From Acrasis kona (Eukaryota; Heterolobosea; Eutetramitea; Acrasida; Acrasidae): a stretch of DNA of 27,777 nucleotides. A program made the position numbers and the translations under genes. The first letter of the stretch is position 1; each line of letters begins with the position of its first letter. Under the pieces are notes generated by a model. The model did no database searches. It was given only the letters and a program-made list of their open reading frames with translations, and was not told the DNA's origin. This document shows, in pieces, positions 18,226 through 26,560 of this stretch. The stretch lies in NCBI GenBank assembly GCA_026419775.2, contig JAOPGA020001380.1:1-27777 (forward strand), in the 5' to 3' direction.

Positions 18226-20049
18226 ATGATTACCTCCCTAGATTACAGCGGTGACAGCGATGGGAGGATTATCAGCGAGAACAGCAGCGTGAATGGAGAT
18301 ACAATGCCTAGAATATCAGTGGAACTGATAAAGTCACTGTGCAAAGATCAAAACTTATTTCAGACTCCATATTTAAATGACAAGCTGTTCTTACACTACA
18401 AGGGATTCAAAAAAATAGAAAATTTAGAGATTTATACCGAGCTAAAAGCACTTTGGTTGGAGGGAAATGCGATACAAAGGATAGAGAATTTGGAGGCTCA
18501 GGACAAGATTAGATGCTTGTACCTTCAACAAAACGTAATCCGTAAAATTGAGGGTCTCGACCATATGATAGACTTACAAACTCTTAATTTATCCGGAAAT
18601 CAAATCAAAACAATAGAAAACCTATCTGAATGCAAAAAAATCACTACTCTGAACTTATCTCACAATCAAATACAAGACATTCAAGATTTGTACGAATTGG
18701 AAACACTAACAGAAATTCATTCATTGGATCTTTCATTTAATGAGATTGACGACGACACAGTGATTGCGCTGCTTATGAAACTGCCAAAGCTAGGGGTATT
18801 ACATTTGAGGGGTAATCCGGTCGTGGAAAAAATTCCTCACTATCGTAAAACTTTATTGGTCAATCTGCCCCAACTACATTATCTTGATGAGTCCCCAGTC
18901 ACTGAGGACGAGAGAAGAGCAGCTAATGCTTGGGTAAGAGGCGGTCCTAAGCTAGAACAGGAGGAGAGGAGGAGAATACAGGAGGAAAAGCTAAAAAAGC
19001 ATAAAGAGAATCTGATTGCTTACAAAAAACAATATTCAGCAGCGAAGCAGAGAAGAGAACAAAATGAAGACGTACTCGATGCCCGATACTTTAGTAATTA
19101 CGGAAGAGAATTTGAAGAGGAGGAGTCTGATGAAATAGAAACCAGTCCAGTGAGAAAAATCAAGGTAGTGAGTCCACCACGTAGAACGCTTAGCAAGGAT
19201 ATAACCTACTCACATACACCCGTATACATACCGTCGCTATCTCCGCGTTCACCAAAGAAGGCTCCCAAAAAGATTTATAAGAGCCCTGGAAGACACGATT
19301 CACAAGGACAACAAAATGCCTCACCACAGAACAGAACAGAGGTTTCTAATTTAGTGGACGAAAAAACATCCCCATCAAAACCAGAGAGCAAAATAACATT
19401 CACCGTAACGTCCAATGAGCTTGACCAAAAAAACAATGCATTAATTGATAAGGTACATGAAGTCATCGAAGCACTAAAAGGAAAGTTGTTACCAGGATCT
19501 CCTGGAGGTACCACCACCATCACCATAACACAAGGAAATGAAACTGCAGAACTAAACGTCTCTCAACCTCCCTCCGAACATCAAACAATTGCCACAACAG
19601 ACTCCGCGGAACCTAGCCACCACCAAGAAGTTCAAAGAGACTACATTGTATCCAGCGGAGAGCCCTATTGGAATAATTCCATAAGAGATTTACTGCTAAA
19701 ACTTGTTAGAAAATACTTGTTTGATTTTAAGGAGATCTCGAACAGACTAATCAATAACTTGAGGTGCAAGTATCCATCAATGGATCAACAGAAACATGTG
19801 ATACTAGTGCCCAGTGGAAACAAAAAGGTTACAAACGGTCCACAAACACTTGTCGCTACAAAAGTTTCAAACTACAGTGAGGAGGAATGTAGGAGGGAGT
19901 ACTCAAGAATCATGAAGATTTTAGAGTCCATCATTGGCCGAGAAGGTAACCAGCAGGTTGACTCAAGAAAAGTAAGACAGGTAGTGAAGGCCACTTGGAG
20001 GGAGCAAGTAGTGAAGCATTGGAACGAAACACAAAAGTTGTTGGTATAA
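18226..20049 (+). CDS. DNAAF1: Dynein axonemal assembly factor 1 (LRRC50/ODA7)
   Basis: Cytoplasmic factor required to preassemble axonemal dynein arms of motile cilia. 607 aa from the ATG at 18226; a second in-frame ATG at 18304 would give 581 aa and fits the homologues' N-terminus equally well. The opening (LIKSLCKDQNLFQTPYLND followed by LHYKGF) is the DNAAF1 hallmark. It is followed by about six SDS22-type leucine-rich repeats (about 60-215), an LRR cap with GNPVVEKIPHYRKTL and YLDESPVTEDERR, and AWVRGGPKLEQEERRR leading into a coiled coil. The rest is a long Ser/Pro-rich disordered region and a folded-looking C-terminal 80 residues (about 510-600, LLLKLVRKYLFDFKEISNRL). The presence of the gene implies a flagellate stage, now or recently. 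Confidence 0.93.
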   Translation: MITSLDYSGDSDGRIISENSSVNGDTMPRISVELIKSLCKDQNLFQTPYLNDKLFLHYKGFKKIENLEIYTELKALWLEGNAIQRIENLEAQDKIRCLYLQQNVIRKIEGLDHMIDLQTLNLSGNQIKTIENLSECKKITTLNLSHNQIQDIQDLYELETLTEIHSLDLSFNEIDDDTVIALLMKLPKLGVLHLRGNPVVEKIPHYRKTLLVNLPQLHYLDESPVTEDERRAANAWVRGGPKLEQEERRRIQEEKLKKHKENLIAYKKQYSAAKQRREQNEDVLDARYFSNYGREFEEEESDEIETSPVRKIKVVSPPRRTLSKDITYSHTPVYIPSLSPRSPKKAPKKIYKSPGRHDSQGQQNASPQNRTEVSNLVDEKTSPSKPESKITFTVTSNELDQKNNALIDKVHEVIEALKGKLLPGSPGGTTTITITQGNETAELNVSQPPSEHQTIATTDSAEPSHHQEVQRDYIVSSGEPYWNNSIRDLLLKLVRKYLFDFKEISNRLINNLRCKYPSMDQQKHVILVPSGNKKVTNGPQTLVATKVSNYSEEECRREYSRIMKILESIIGREGNQQVDSRKVRQVVKATWREQVVKHWNETQKLLV

Positions 20050-20057
20050 AATATTTT

Positions 20058-20063
20058 TTTATT
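20058..20063 (-). terminator. AATAAA overlapping the GEX1-like stop codon
   Basis: Minus-strand GAATAAAA contains the TAA stop (20059-20061). It lies 9-14 bp from the stop of the convergent DNAAF1 gene. Confidence 0.55.
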
Positions 20064-21884
20064 CTGCATCTGACTCTTCTGATATATTGTCTCCATCTAT
20101 TAGTTCTTGAACCATACTTCTGTACTTTTCCATTTGGATTGCCTGTAGTGCATATCTAGACATGTGTGCATATTTACTCTTGTCAAAAGTGTTGTCAGTT
20201 GGGTAATCTTGTTTTCTCTTCAACTTGTCGTTCAGCTCACAAAGTAGTTGGTAGCACATTACCGTGTAGTCCTTATAAAACAACCATCCACAAAACAAGA
20301 GGATGCTGGAAACTCCGATAAACACTTTTCTGGTGGTCCAAATCAAACAATAAATTTGATCTCTACTTCTGTCTGCCTTCAATCCCTCCATCACTATAAC
20401 TTTTTCAATCACTACATTAACCGACATGGCGACAAACAACCAAATGCGACAGTTTTGAGTATACTTCGTAGAGGTCACACAATAACTGACAACCACCACC
20501 ACACAGTAAAACAAAATCGATTGAAGATCCATGAACTCGCCAACCAATGCGGAATGAACGGTAAGTACTCTCCTAACAGTGTCAAACAATTTTTCAAAGG
20601 ATGTCACAAATGATTGTTGATGTTCATGGATTGTCTTCGTGGTCTCCTCGCTATAACGAAGTAAGTCATGAAGAGAAGTCTTTGCGTCTATAAACGATTT
20701 TTTTTGGTCTGTTTGGAGTAAAAGAAGATCCTGGCGAGCCAACTCTTGTTGTTGGTTCAGCTCAAGTTGTCTCTCTAAATTTATTTTTAATGAAGATTCT
20801 AACAGAGCAGACTTTTTTTGAACATCAACCATGAAACCTTGAACGTGACCTTCTAGCGAAAGTTGAGCGCTCCTTAGATCCTCTTGACCCTTTATGATGG
20901 ATTCGTGAGATTCAAGAGACTTGTGCAACATGTTGTGAGATTTTATTTGTTCCTTTTGGACTTCCTGCATGCCGTATTTCAAATCTTGTTGGGACTCTGT
21001 GAGTTCACTAATGGATGCCACGCCGCTGTTTAAAAAACCTTCAAGTTCTTTGTATTCTGATTGGACCCGTTGAAAATGTTCTTGTACACTCTTGTGCCAT
21101 CTTGACTGGTCTTGATGGATTGCTTGTTGTTCGCTTTCAATGTTATCAATTCCTTGCTTGAGTCCCGTGGACACTTGATGCCAACTGTTCTTCATGTCTT
21201 CAAAGTATTTCGTCTCTTGGGCCTTGATGTTGTCAAGCATCACGTTTAGGTGACTTTGGATCTTTAAAAGTTTTTCTTGTTGCTCGATGGAGTTGTCACT
21301 GTGAAGAAATTAAAAGTTGAAAATGTGAAACACAAACATGTTTTTCTTGACTTTTTCAGTTTCCTGTCCAATGTGTATCAACTTGCTGTTGACTTGTTCT
21401 GAGCTGTCCAAGAGCAGATTCACACTTTTTTCAGTATTTTCCTGGAACATTTCGCTCTGTACGTAGAAACAAATGTTGTCTGTTTTGTATGATTAGTGCA
21501 CATTTTTTGTTTGAACTTACCAACATGTGTTGTGAATTCTGTATAAGTATTGAATGCAATTGGAGATGATAGCATGTCTTTGGTACACTCCCTTACGGTC
21601 ATTTCTCTTGTGCAATCAAATGTACGCATACCACTCTTCTGTAGGTGACAATTGGCAAGAGCGACTGCTAGTTTGCTTCTACTCTCGTCGCTGTTCTTGC
21701 TTTTACATCCTTCTTCAAGATTTGAAATTGCTTCCTTCCAACAATCGCTCCATTGACTATTGGATTGAATGACCGCCAGTTGCTTCATTCCTTTGTCAAC
21801 CTTTTCGGAATGACCAAAGAAGAATTGTTGAGTTGGGGCAAGGGAAGATAGAACAATAGCAAGTATAATGATCATATACTTCAT
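20059..21884 (-). CDS. GEX1/Brambleberry/KAR5-type nuclear fusion protein (three exons)
   Basis: Nuclear-envelope protein required for karyogamy after gamete fusion. Exons are 21521-21884, 21338-21479 and 20059-21298; introns are 41 bp (21480-21520) and 39 bp (21299-21337, donor GTTTGT), giving 581 aa. A signal peptide (MKYMIIILAIVLSSLAPTQ) is followed by the family's cysteine-rich domain: WSDCWKEAISNLEEGC, then SKLAVALANCHLQKSGM, two more Cys, and YTEFTTH spliced to VDNICFYVQSEMFQ. That splice restores the conserved segment exactly. A long coiled coil (about 135-400) and a C-terminal block of three or four membrane helices (FYCVVVVVSYCVTSTKYTQN, IWLFVAMSVNVVIEKVIV, VFIGVSSILLFCGWLF) complete the architecture. 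An upstream in-frame ATG at 21905 would add seven residues; 21884 has the better A-rich context and starts directly in the signal peptide. Confidence 0.9.
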
Positions 21885-22012
21885 TTTTTTATTTCTATAT
21901 AGCATGCACGAGATGGCGTATTTATAGACATTCTTGATAACCTGTGATGCGACGAAATGTGATGTTGTAATAAGCCAGAGTTGGTTGAAATGCCTTTACA
22001 AATCGTGATTAG
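21885..22012. promoter_or_regulatory. Short divergent promoter between GEX1-like gene and KPTN
   Basis: 128 bp separate the two start codons, so the promoters must overlap or be shared. CTATATAG lies 9-16 bp from the GEX1-like ATG, too close for a usual TATA box. Confidence 0.35.
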
Positions 22013-23591
22013 ATGACGCTCCAACATAGCCAGTGTTTCGATATGTATTTGCCAACAAACAAATACTCATTATGCGTACTCGATGATATAAAAGATCATA
22101 ACAATACCATACCACCATCTCAAAGACATAATTTTGTATTCTTGGCAACAACCAACAACGTTTATTGCATTCAACCACAATTTGACGATGCCACGGCTAT
22201 TTCAATGCAAGAGATACCGATATACACCATTGCAAGAATACCTGCGGATACGGAAATTGTATCCATGACAGCTTTTAGACACAATGAGGAAAAAATTGTT
22301 TTGGCCATCGCAATCACAATAGCCGAAGAGAGGCCATCAAGGGGGTATCTTTACCTATTTATCTTTACAGAGGACGAGTTAATAATGAAAAGAGTGCTAA
22401 GACAACCACAAGGTACTTACTTTCGCCATGATTATAAACATTCCTTTAGACAATCTCCTTCGCTCCTTCCCTCTTAGATATGTTCCCATGCAACTGCTTC
22501 GTAAAAGGTATGTGTTGCTTTTATTTATTTTAACTGTACAAAGAGTAGAACTTCAGGGTTCAATCAGCAACATTTTACTATTGAGTGGATTGGACAAGTC
22601 AGTACATTGTTTCGCCACCGTACCACCAGAACAAGGATATAACGTTCCTCAAATACAATTCATGGAACTTGATAGTTATGAATACATGAAGGATCTATTC
22701 CCAAGTCTACTCCACTTGCCAGCTAGTGCTTTATGTATAGACATTTTTGAAACAGAAACACATCAAATTACTGCTATTGGTTGTCAGAATGGTTTTTTAC
22801 GTTTAACAGTCTTATCCAAATCCCGTCAAGGTGAGGTCCTGGAGAATGCGCCCTTGTTCATGAATGGACCCGTGAATAGCTTGCGACTATTTCGTGTACG
22901 TAGCCAATGCGAAGATATTAATAACCCTACTGCTTGTCATCCTTTTGTTGGCAATTTATTAAAACAAATGACTGGGTGTGATGTGGATTCAAAAACTAAA
23001 AGTACGGAGTTGAGTGATGATGTAGATCTTGGCTACAATATTTTACAATGTTTAAATTTGGTTGTTGGCGAGGCCATGGGCAGAGTTACTTTGTTTCGCA
23101 ACGTAGAACAAAATTTATTGGAGGACGCCATAGTATTGGTGCCCGAAGTAATAAAAAAAGACTCGACTCCCTTTTCTTTCACTTCCACTCCTCCGTATAA
23201 TTTGTCCCGAAGATCTTCCGTTACGTCTAATAGTAGTATTCCACCATCCCCATCTTCTCTGACCCAAACAAGGCAAGACAGCGTGCTGTGTGTGAATTAC
23301 TTTGATATAGATGCCGATGGATTGAACGAGATACTTATTGGTACCTATTCTAAAAAGATGCTTGTTTTTAAGATGAATACTTACAATAATCAGTATGAAT
23401 TGGCCGAAATATACAAGTACCCATCTCCTGTCTATTGTATCGAGCCAGTGGATATTAATTGTGATGGTGTTGTTGAATTGGTTGTAAGCTCCATGCACAA
23501 CTTGCACATAATGCAACCTGATTTAGAAGAGATGCAAAAGAAGGTAATAGACAGGCTTACGACCATGATGGATTTTTTGTTTCCCAAATAA
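22013..23591 (+). CDS. KPTN: Kaptin, KICSTOR complex subunit (three exons)
   Basis: Kaptin is a beta-propeller/integrin-alpha-like protein. In animals it forms KICSTOR with ITFG2, C12orf66 and SZT2, and recruits GATOR1 to lysosomes to restrain TORC1. Exons are 22013-22412, 22450-22507 and 22544-23591; introns are 37 and 36 bp; 501 aa. Segments matching vertebrate kaptin from memory: IPADTEIVSMTAF; SNILLLSGLDKSVHCF; ITAIGCQNGFLRL; DSVLCVNYFDIDADGLNEILIGTY; VDINCDGVVELVVSSM followed by NLHIMQPDLEE. The D-x-D-x-D-G-x-x-E repeats (DIDADGLNE, DINCDGVVE) are FG-GAP-like calcium-loop motifs. A Ser/Pro-rich insert (about 355-395) precedes them. The second intron is 36 nt without an in-frame stop, so its retention would add 12 mostly hydrophobic residues. 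Confidence 0.88.
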
Positions 23592-23592
23592 A
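23587..23592 (+). terminator. AATAAA overlapping the KPTN stop codon
   Basis: The hexamer spans the TAA at 23589-23591. The convergent gene's stop is 21 bp away. Confidence 0.55.
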
Positions 23593-23612
23593 TGGATTTA
23601 CGTCAAAAAATA

Positions 23613-25189
23613 TTATTTATTGATTGGGTTGCTCTCCAACTTTTTTTGTTCCAACACGCATATGCACTGACAAATAATGTGAAATACATCGACGCTTAAG
23701 CATTCTAGATTAAGAACGCAACCCTTCGTCCTCATCTGTAGGCTTCCTATCTGCTTCTCGTTCTTATTGATGATAAATGCATTATCAAAGTCTCCAACCA
23801 TTTTAATGTATTGTTTGCTTGACTGAACTTCGTAGTTAAACTTCTTCTCCACAAATTTAAATCGCTGCTTACATACTCCTATTCTGCCTTTCCTCGTCGT
23901 TATCACAAAGGTGTTGTGCAGGTGCAGAGCCTCTCTACTACAAAATGTTAAATAAAATGCAAAGCTATGACGTACGTAATGAGTGCCACTGGTTTGTTAT
24001 CTGCGTCGTTAATTTCAGTTCTACTCCCTAACCTCATGACTACTCTATATATAACTTGATTTTCTTCGTTGAACACTCCAACCTTTATCATGCTGAAGGA
24101 GTCTGGCTGAACACCTAGTCGAAGTTCAAATCTTCTCTTGGTGGAAGCTGGTGATTTTGGCGACGCCTTAGTCTTTGTTACTATATTGGCGAGAGGTGGA
24201 GGCTTTGCAGGCGAAACTAGAATGTATGAGGGATCGGACGGCGGGTTTGGTTGTTTTTCCTTAACATGAGGAGGTGCAGACTGTTCTTCGATCCAGTCTT
24301 GATTAGACACCTGCTGAACTGTTGATTGTTCTGTGAACAAAAAATCTGCAAAGGGGTCGTCAAACGGATTAACACTTGTTTCGGAACTGGGAGAGTAGTA
24401 AGAATCTACACTTGGTTCGCGTATGTGGGATGTTTGTTTGTCATGCGCGTAAATGTAGTTACTTCCATTAATGTTACTGGAATGCTGTCGTAGGATTGGT
24501 GATATCTGTTTGTTTTGGCGCTCTTCTGCGAGTTCTCTTATGGTCTTGGCTGTGGGATTTGTGATATGGTTTTGGGTTGGCTCCCTCTCCCTGAAAAAAC
24601 TAAGATCAACCATACCCTGAGTAAAGTCATATTGTGCCATCCCATCTGAATCGTTTTGCTCTGTACTGGCGAACTCAATATCAAATGGATTTGGAGATGT
24701 TGCTTGCGCCTTGAGTGCAATACTTCTAGACCTAGTCTGCATCGCGTCGTACGACCTCAAAATTATAAAGAAGTCCCATTGGTACTCACATTCCTCTTTT
24801 TGTGCCTTGATTCCGCCGTCAGGGTCTGCGACAAGATGTTTTTTTGAGTTTGTTACAAATTTGATTGGGGCATCAAACTTCACGGCATCAACAGCATCAA
24901 CAGCAGTTGCATGGATAATTCTAAAAGTCTCGAGCTCTGACGGTATATCTCTATTTGCTAACATTTGTCCACTAATTGGAGACGATATGTATTTGTTGTG
25001 AGCTGACCGTAGTGATATCCTTTCGCCGAACATGACTTTAGTTCCTTCTTCACCCCCACACAAAGTCACCGCCTCAAAGTCACCAGCATATTTTCTCGTG
25101 CACTCCATTTCACCATTTCTTTCGATCGTAATGTACTTGTTGTGTGCTGCACTCAGAATAAATACAACATCACCAAAGCTAGCTTCCAT
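23613..25189 (-). CDS. Fascin-like beta-trefoil plus LURP-one-related domain protein (two exons)
   Basis: Exon 1 is 23976-25189 and exon 2 is 23613-23937, with a 38-bp intron (23938-23975, GTACGT...TGTAG) inside the C-terminal domain; 512 aa. Residues 1-145 show fascin/actin-cross-linking beta-trefoil features: AHNKYITIERNGEMEC, then SAHNKYISSPISGQMLANRD, ETFRII, and KKHLVADPDGG. A disordered linker (about 150-350) holds two NPF motifs and one DPF (NPFDIEF, NPFDDPFADF), typical ligands of EH-domain and AP-2 endocytic proteins. The last 150 residues follow the LURP-one-related/tubby-C-terminal-like pattern (VIYRVVMRLGSRTEI, TREALHLHNTFVI, MVGDFDNAFIINKNEKQIG). The starting ATG at 25189 is the first in frame. 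I infer a membrane- or actin-linked adaptor; the function is unknown. Confidence 0.78.
23616..23621 (-). terminator. AATAAA immediately before the stop of the fascin-like/LOR gene
   Basis: The last two sense codons (Asn-Lys, AATAAA) are themselves a perfect poly(A) hexamer directly before the TAA. Confidence 0.45.
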
Positions 25190-25399
25190 TGTGTATCGTA
25201 TGTCAAGTGTCAAACTTTGTAACTTGAACAGACAAATTTTCACAACATGACCAAATCCAATATCGACAAACAAGAACGATTAATTATAAATAAAAACATA
25301 TTACTGAACGCGTTATCAAATTTACCAAGACCCACATCAAAGAAATTTTGTTTGTGTAAATTGAGAAAGTATATTTATTGTTACATTTTTGATATTGGA

Positions 25400-25807
25400 T
25401 TAGGTTAAATTGCTATTTTCGTTACTTTTTATAGGAACCTTGTGGCCCCGAAACATGTAGAACTCGTTTTTCGTGTATGCGAGAGATTTGATCATATTGT
25501 TGCATATATTCACAATGAAGTTGACTTCGACTTCAGCGAGGGTCTTAGGGCACGTAAACCAAGAGTTAAACTTGACGGCAAATGGGTCTCCAAATTCATC
25601 TATATTTTGGACATTTGATACATTATCTAGCAATTCGTTCTGTTTGTTGTTAGATAGTGTCTGTACAATTCTGTCTATCATTTTTGTCAGAGCAGGCTCT
25701 TCATCTATTGTAAATTGTAAGTTCGTAAGTAAGAATTCTCTCCAAATGCCATCATGAAGAATACTTATAAATTCATCTATAGCATGCTTGCTCTGTTCGT
25801 CACTCAT
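25400..25807 (-). CDS. Small protein of unknown function, 135 aa
   Basis: Single exon from ATG 25805-25807 to TAA 25400-25402. The product is acidic and mostly helical in appearance, without signal peptide or membrane segment. It has a hydrophobic-patterned N-terminal half (FISILHDGIWREFLLTNLQF) and a short basic C-terminus. I recognise no family. AATAAA occurs about 20 nt after the stop on the minus strand, supporting a real 3' end. It lies upstream of, and on the same strand as, the fascin-like/LOR gene, with 210 bp between. Confidence 0.6.
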   Translation of the reverse strand: MSDEQSKHAIDEFISILHDGIWREFLLTNLQFTIDEEPALTKMIDRIVQTLSNNKQNELLDNVSNVQNIDEFGDPFAVKFNSWFTCPKTLAEVEVNFIVNICNNMIKSLAYTKNEFYMFRGHKVPIKSNENSNLT

Positions 25808-26109
25808 CGTGTTTCCTCTACTTTTCTATTATTGTTTCAACATGGGGTACAAAAATGCACAACATCCCTCTAGGACCTAAAATGGTTAATTTGTATTACA
25901 AAATGAATCTTTTGATCCCTTAGATTCCTGGCCATTACATCTTTTAAATTGTTTCTAACAGAACCAACGAACTTATCGCCTTTAATGGCCAACAAATACA
26001 ATAAATCCTCACTGTAATATGTCGGTCATGAGCAACAGAAATGAGCATATTTCTTTTTGTTTTGTAATATAGTTGAATCTCAAGTGATGAACGTTGCGGC
26101 GACCGGTAA
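25808..26109. other. Intergenic stretch
   Basis: AT-rich, with no supported gene. A 47-codon plus-strand frame starts at ATG 26087 and runs into the following region. It encodes a hydrophobic segment but does not join in frame to the exon at 26282. Confidence 0.3.
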
Positions 26110-26559
26110 AGGAACAAGACATGTCATTTTTGTCATTATCACCAATGTACTAATCATATTAACATTATTCGACACGTTGAGAACCAATATCAAAATGGTC
26201 ACAACCCAATTGAAATATTATTAGTGAAAGGTAAGTACCTACAGTAACCATACCTTCTAATTTGATTACCTTCTATTTTAGATGAAGAGGCATTAACCTA
26301 TAAGAAAATTGTACTTCGTATACAATATATAAGATTCAAGTGTGGTTTTGACCATGAATGTTTTGGTGATAGTTATTGTTCATTTCCACCAAATTCTGCC
26401 AGTGCGTGGGAAAATATTAATACTCGTTACGTTACTGGAGATGATGATTTAGATGGACAAATTTATGTCAAGTTTGTGAACAACCCAACACCAGAGGATA
26501 TAAAGTATGAGATGGTAGAAATTTGTTATAATGGTTCCGACTTCATTGTTTTGAAATAA
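26110..26559 (+). CDS. Unassigned gene, 3' part only: terminal exon with probable preceding exon
   Basis: A strong terminal exon runs from 26282 to the TAA at 26557-26559: 92 codons, cysteine- and acid-rich (FKCGFDHECFGDSYCSFPPN, NTRYVTGDDDLDGQIYVKF). It begins after TTTTAG and is preceded by a GTAAGT donor at 26231, so a 51-bp intron is likely. The preceding exon in the matching frame is open from 26110 to 26230 and contains a Cys/His cluster (TCHFCHYHQCTNH) that resembles, but does not match, a zinc finger. No in-frame ATG is present, so the true start must lie in an upstream exon I cannot place, or the gene is a remnant. AATAAA overlaps the stop, as in intact neighbours. No family is recognised. 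Confidence 0.45.
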
Positions 26560-26560
26560 A
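26555..26560 (+). terminator. AATAAA overlapping the stop of the orphan exon
   Basis: The hexamer spans the TAA at 26557-26559, the same arrangement as in PDI, RPL22 and KPTN. Confidence 0.45.

Noticed and set aside
21421-21479. Acceptor at TACGTACAG (21457) for the first GEX1-like intron
   Set aside because: It gives a premature stop in the natural phase and loses the conserved DNICFYVQ segment. The acceptor at 21480 keeps both frame and motif and yields a 41-bp intron.
23115-23516. 133-codon minus-strand frame opposite KPTN
   Set aside because: It lies entirely over conserved kaptin coding sequence and resembles nothing itself.
25190-25273. N-terminal extension of the fascin-like/LOR protein
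   Set aside because: The extended frame has no ATG. The first ATG at 25189 starts directly at the trefoil domain.
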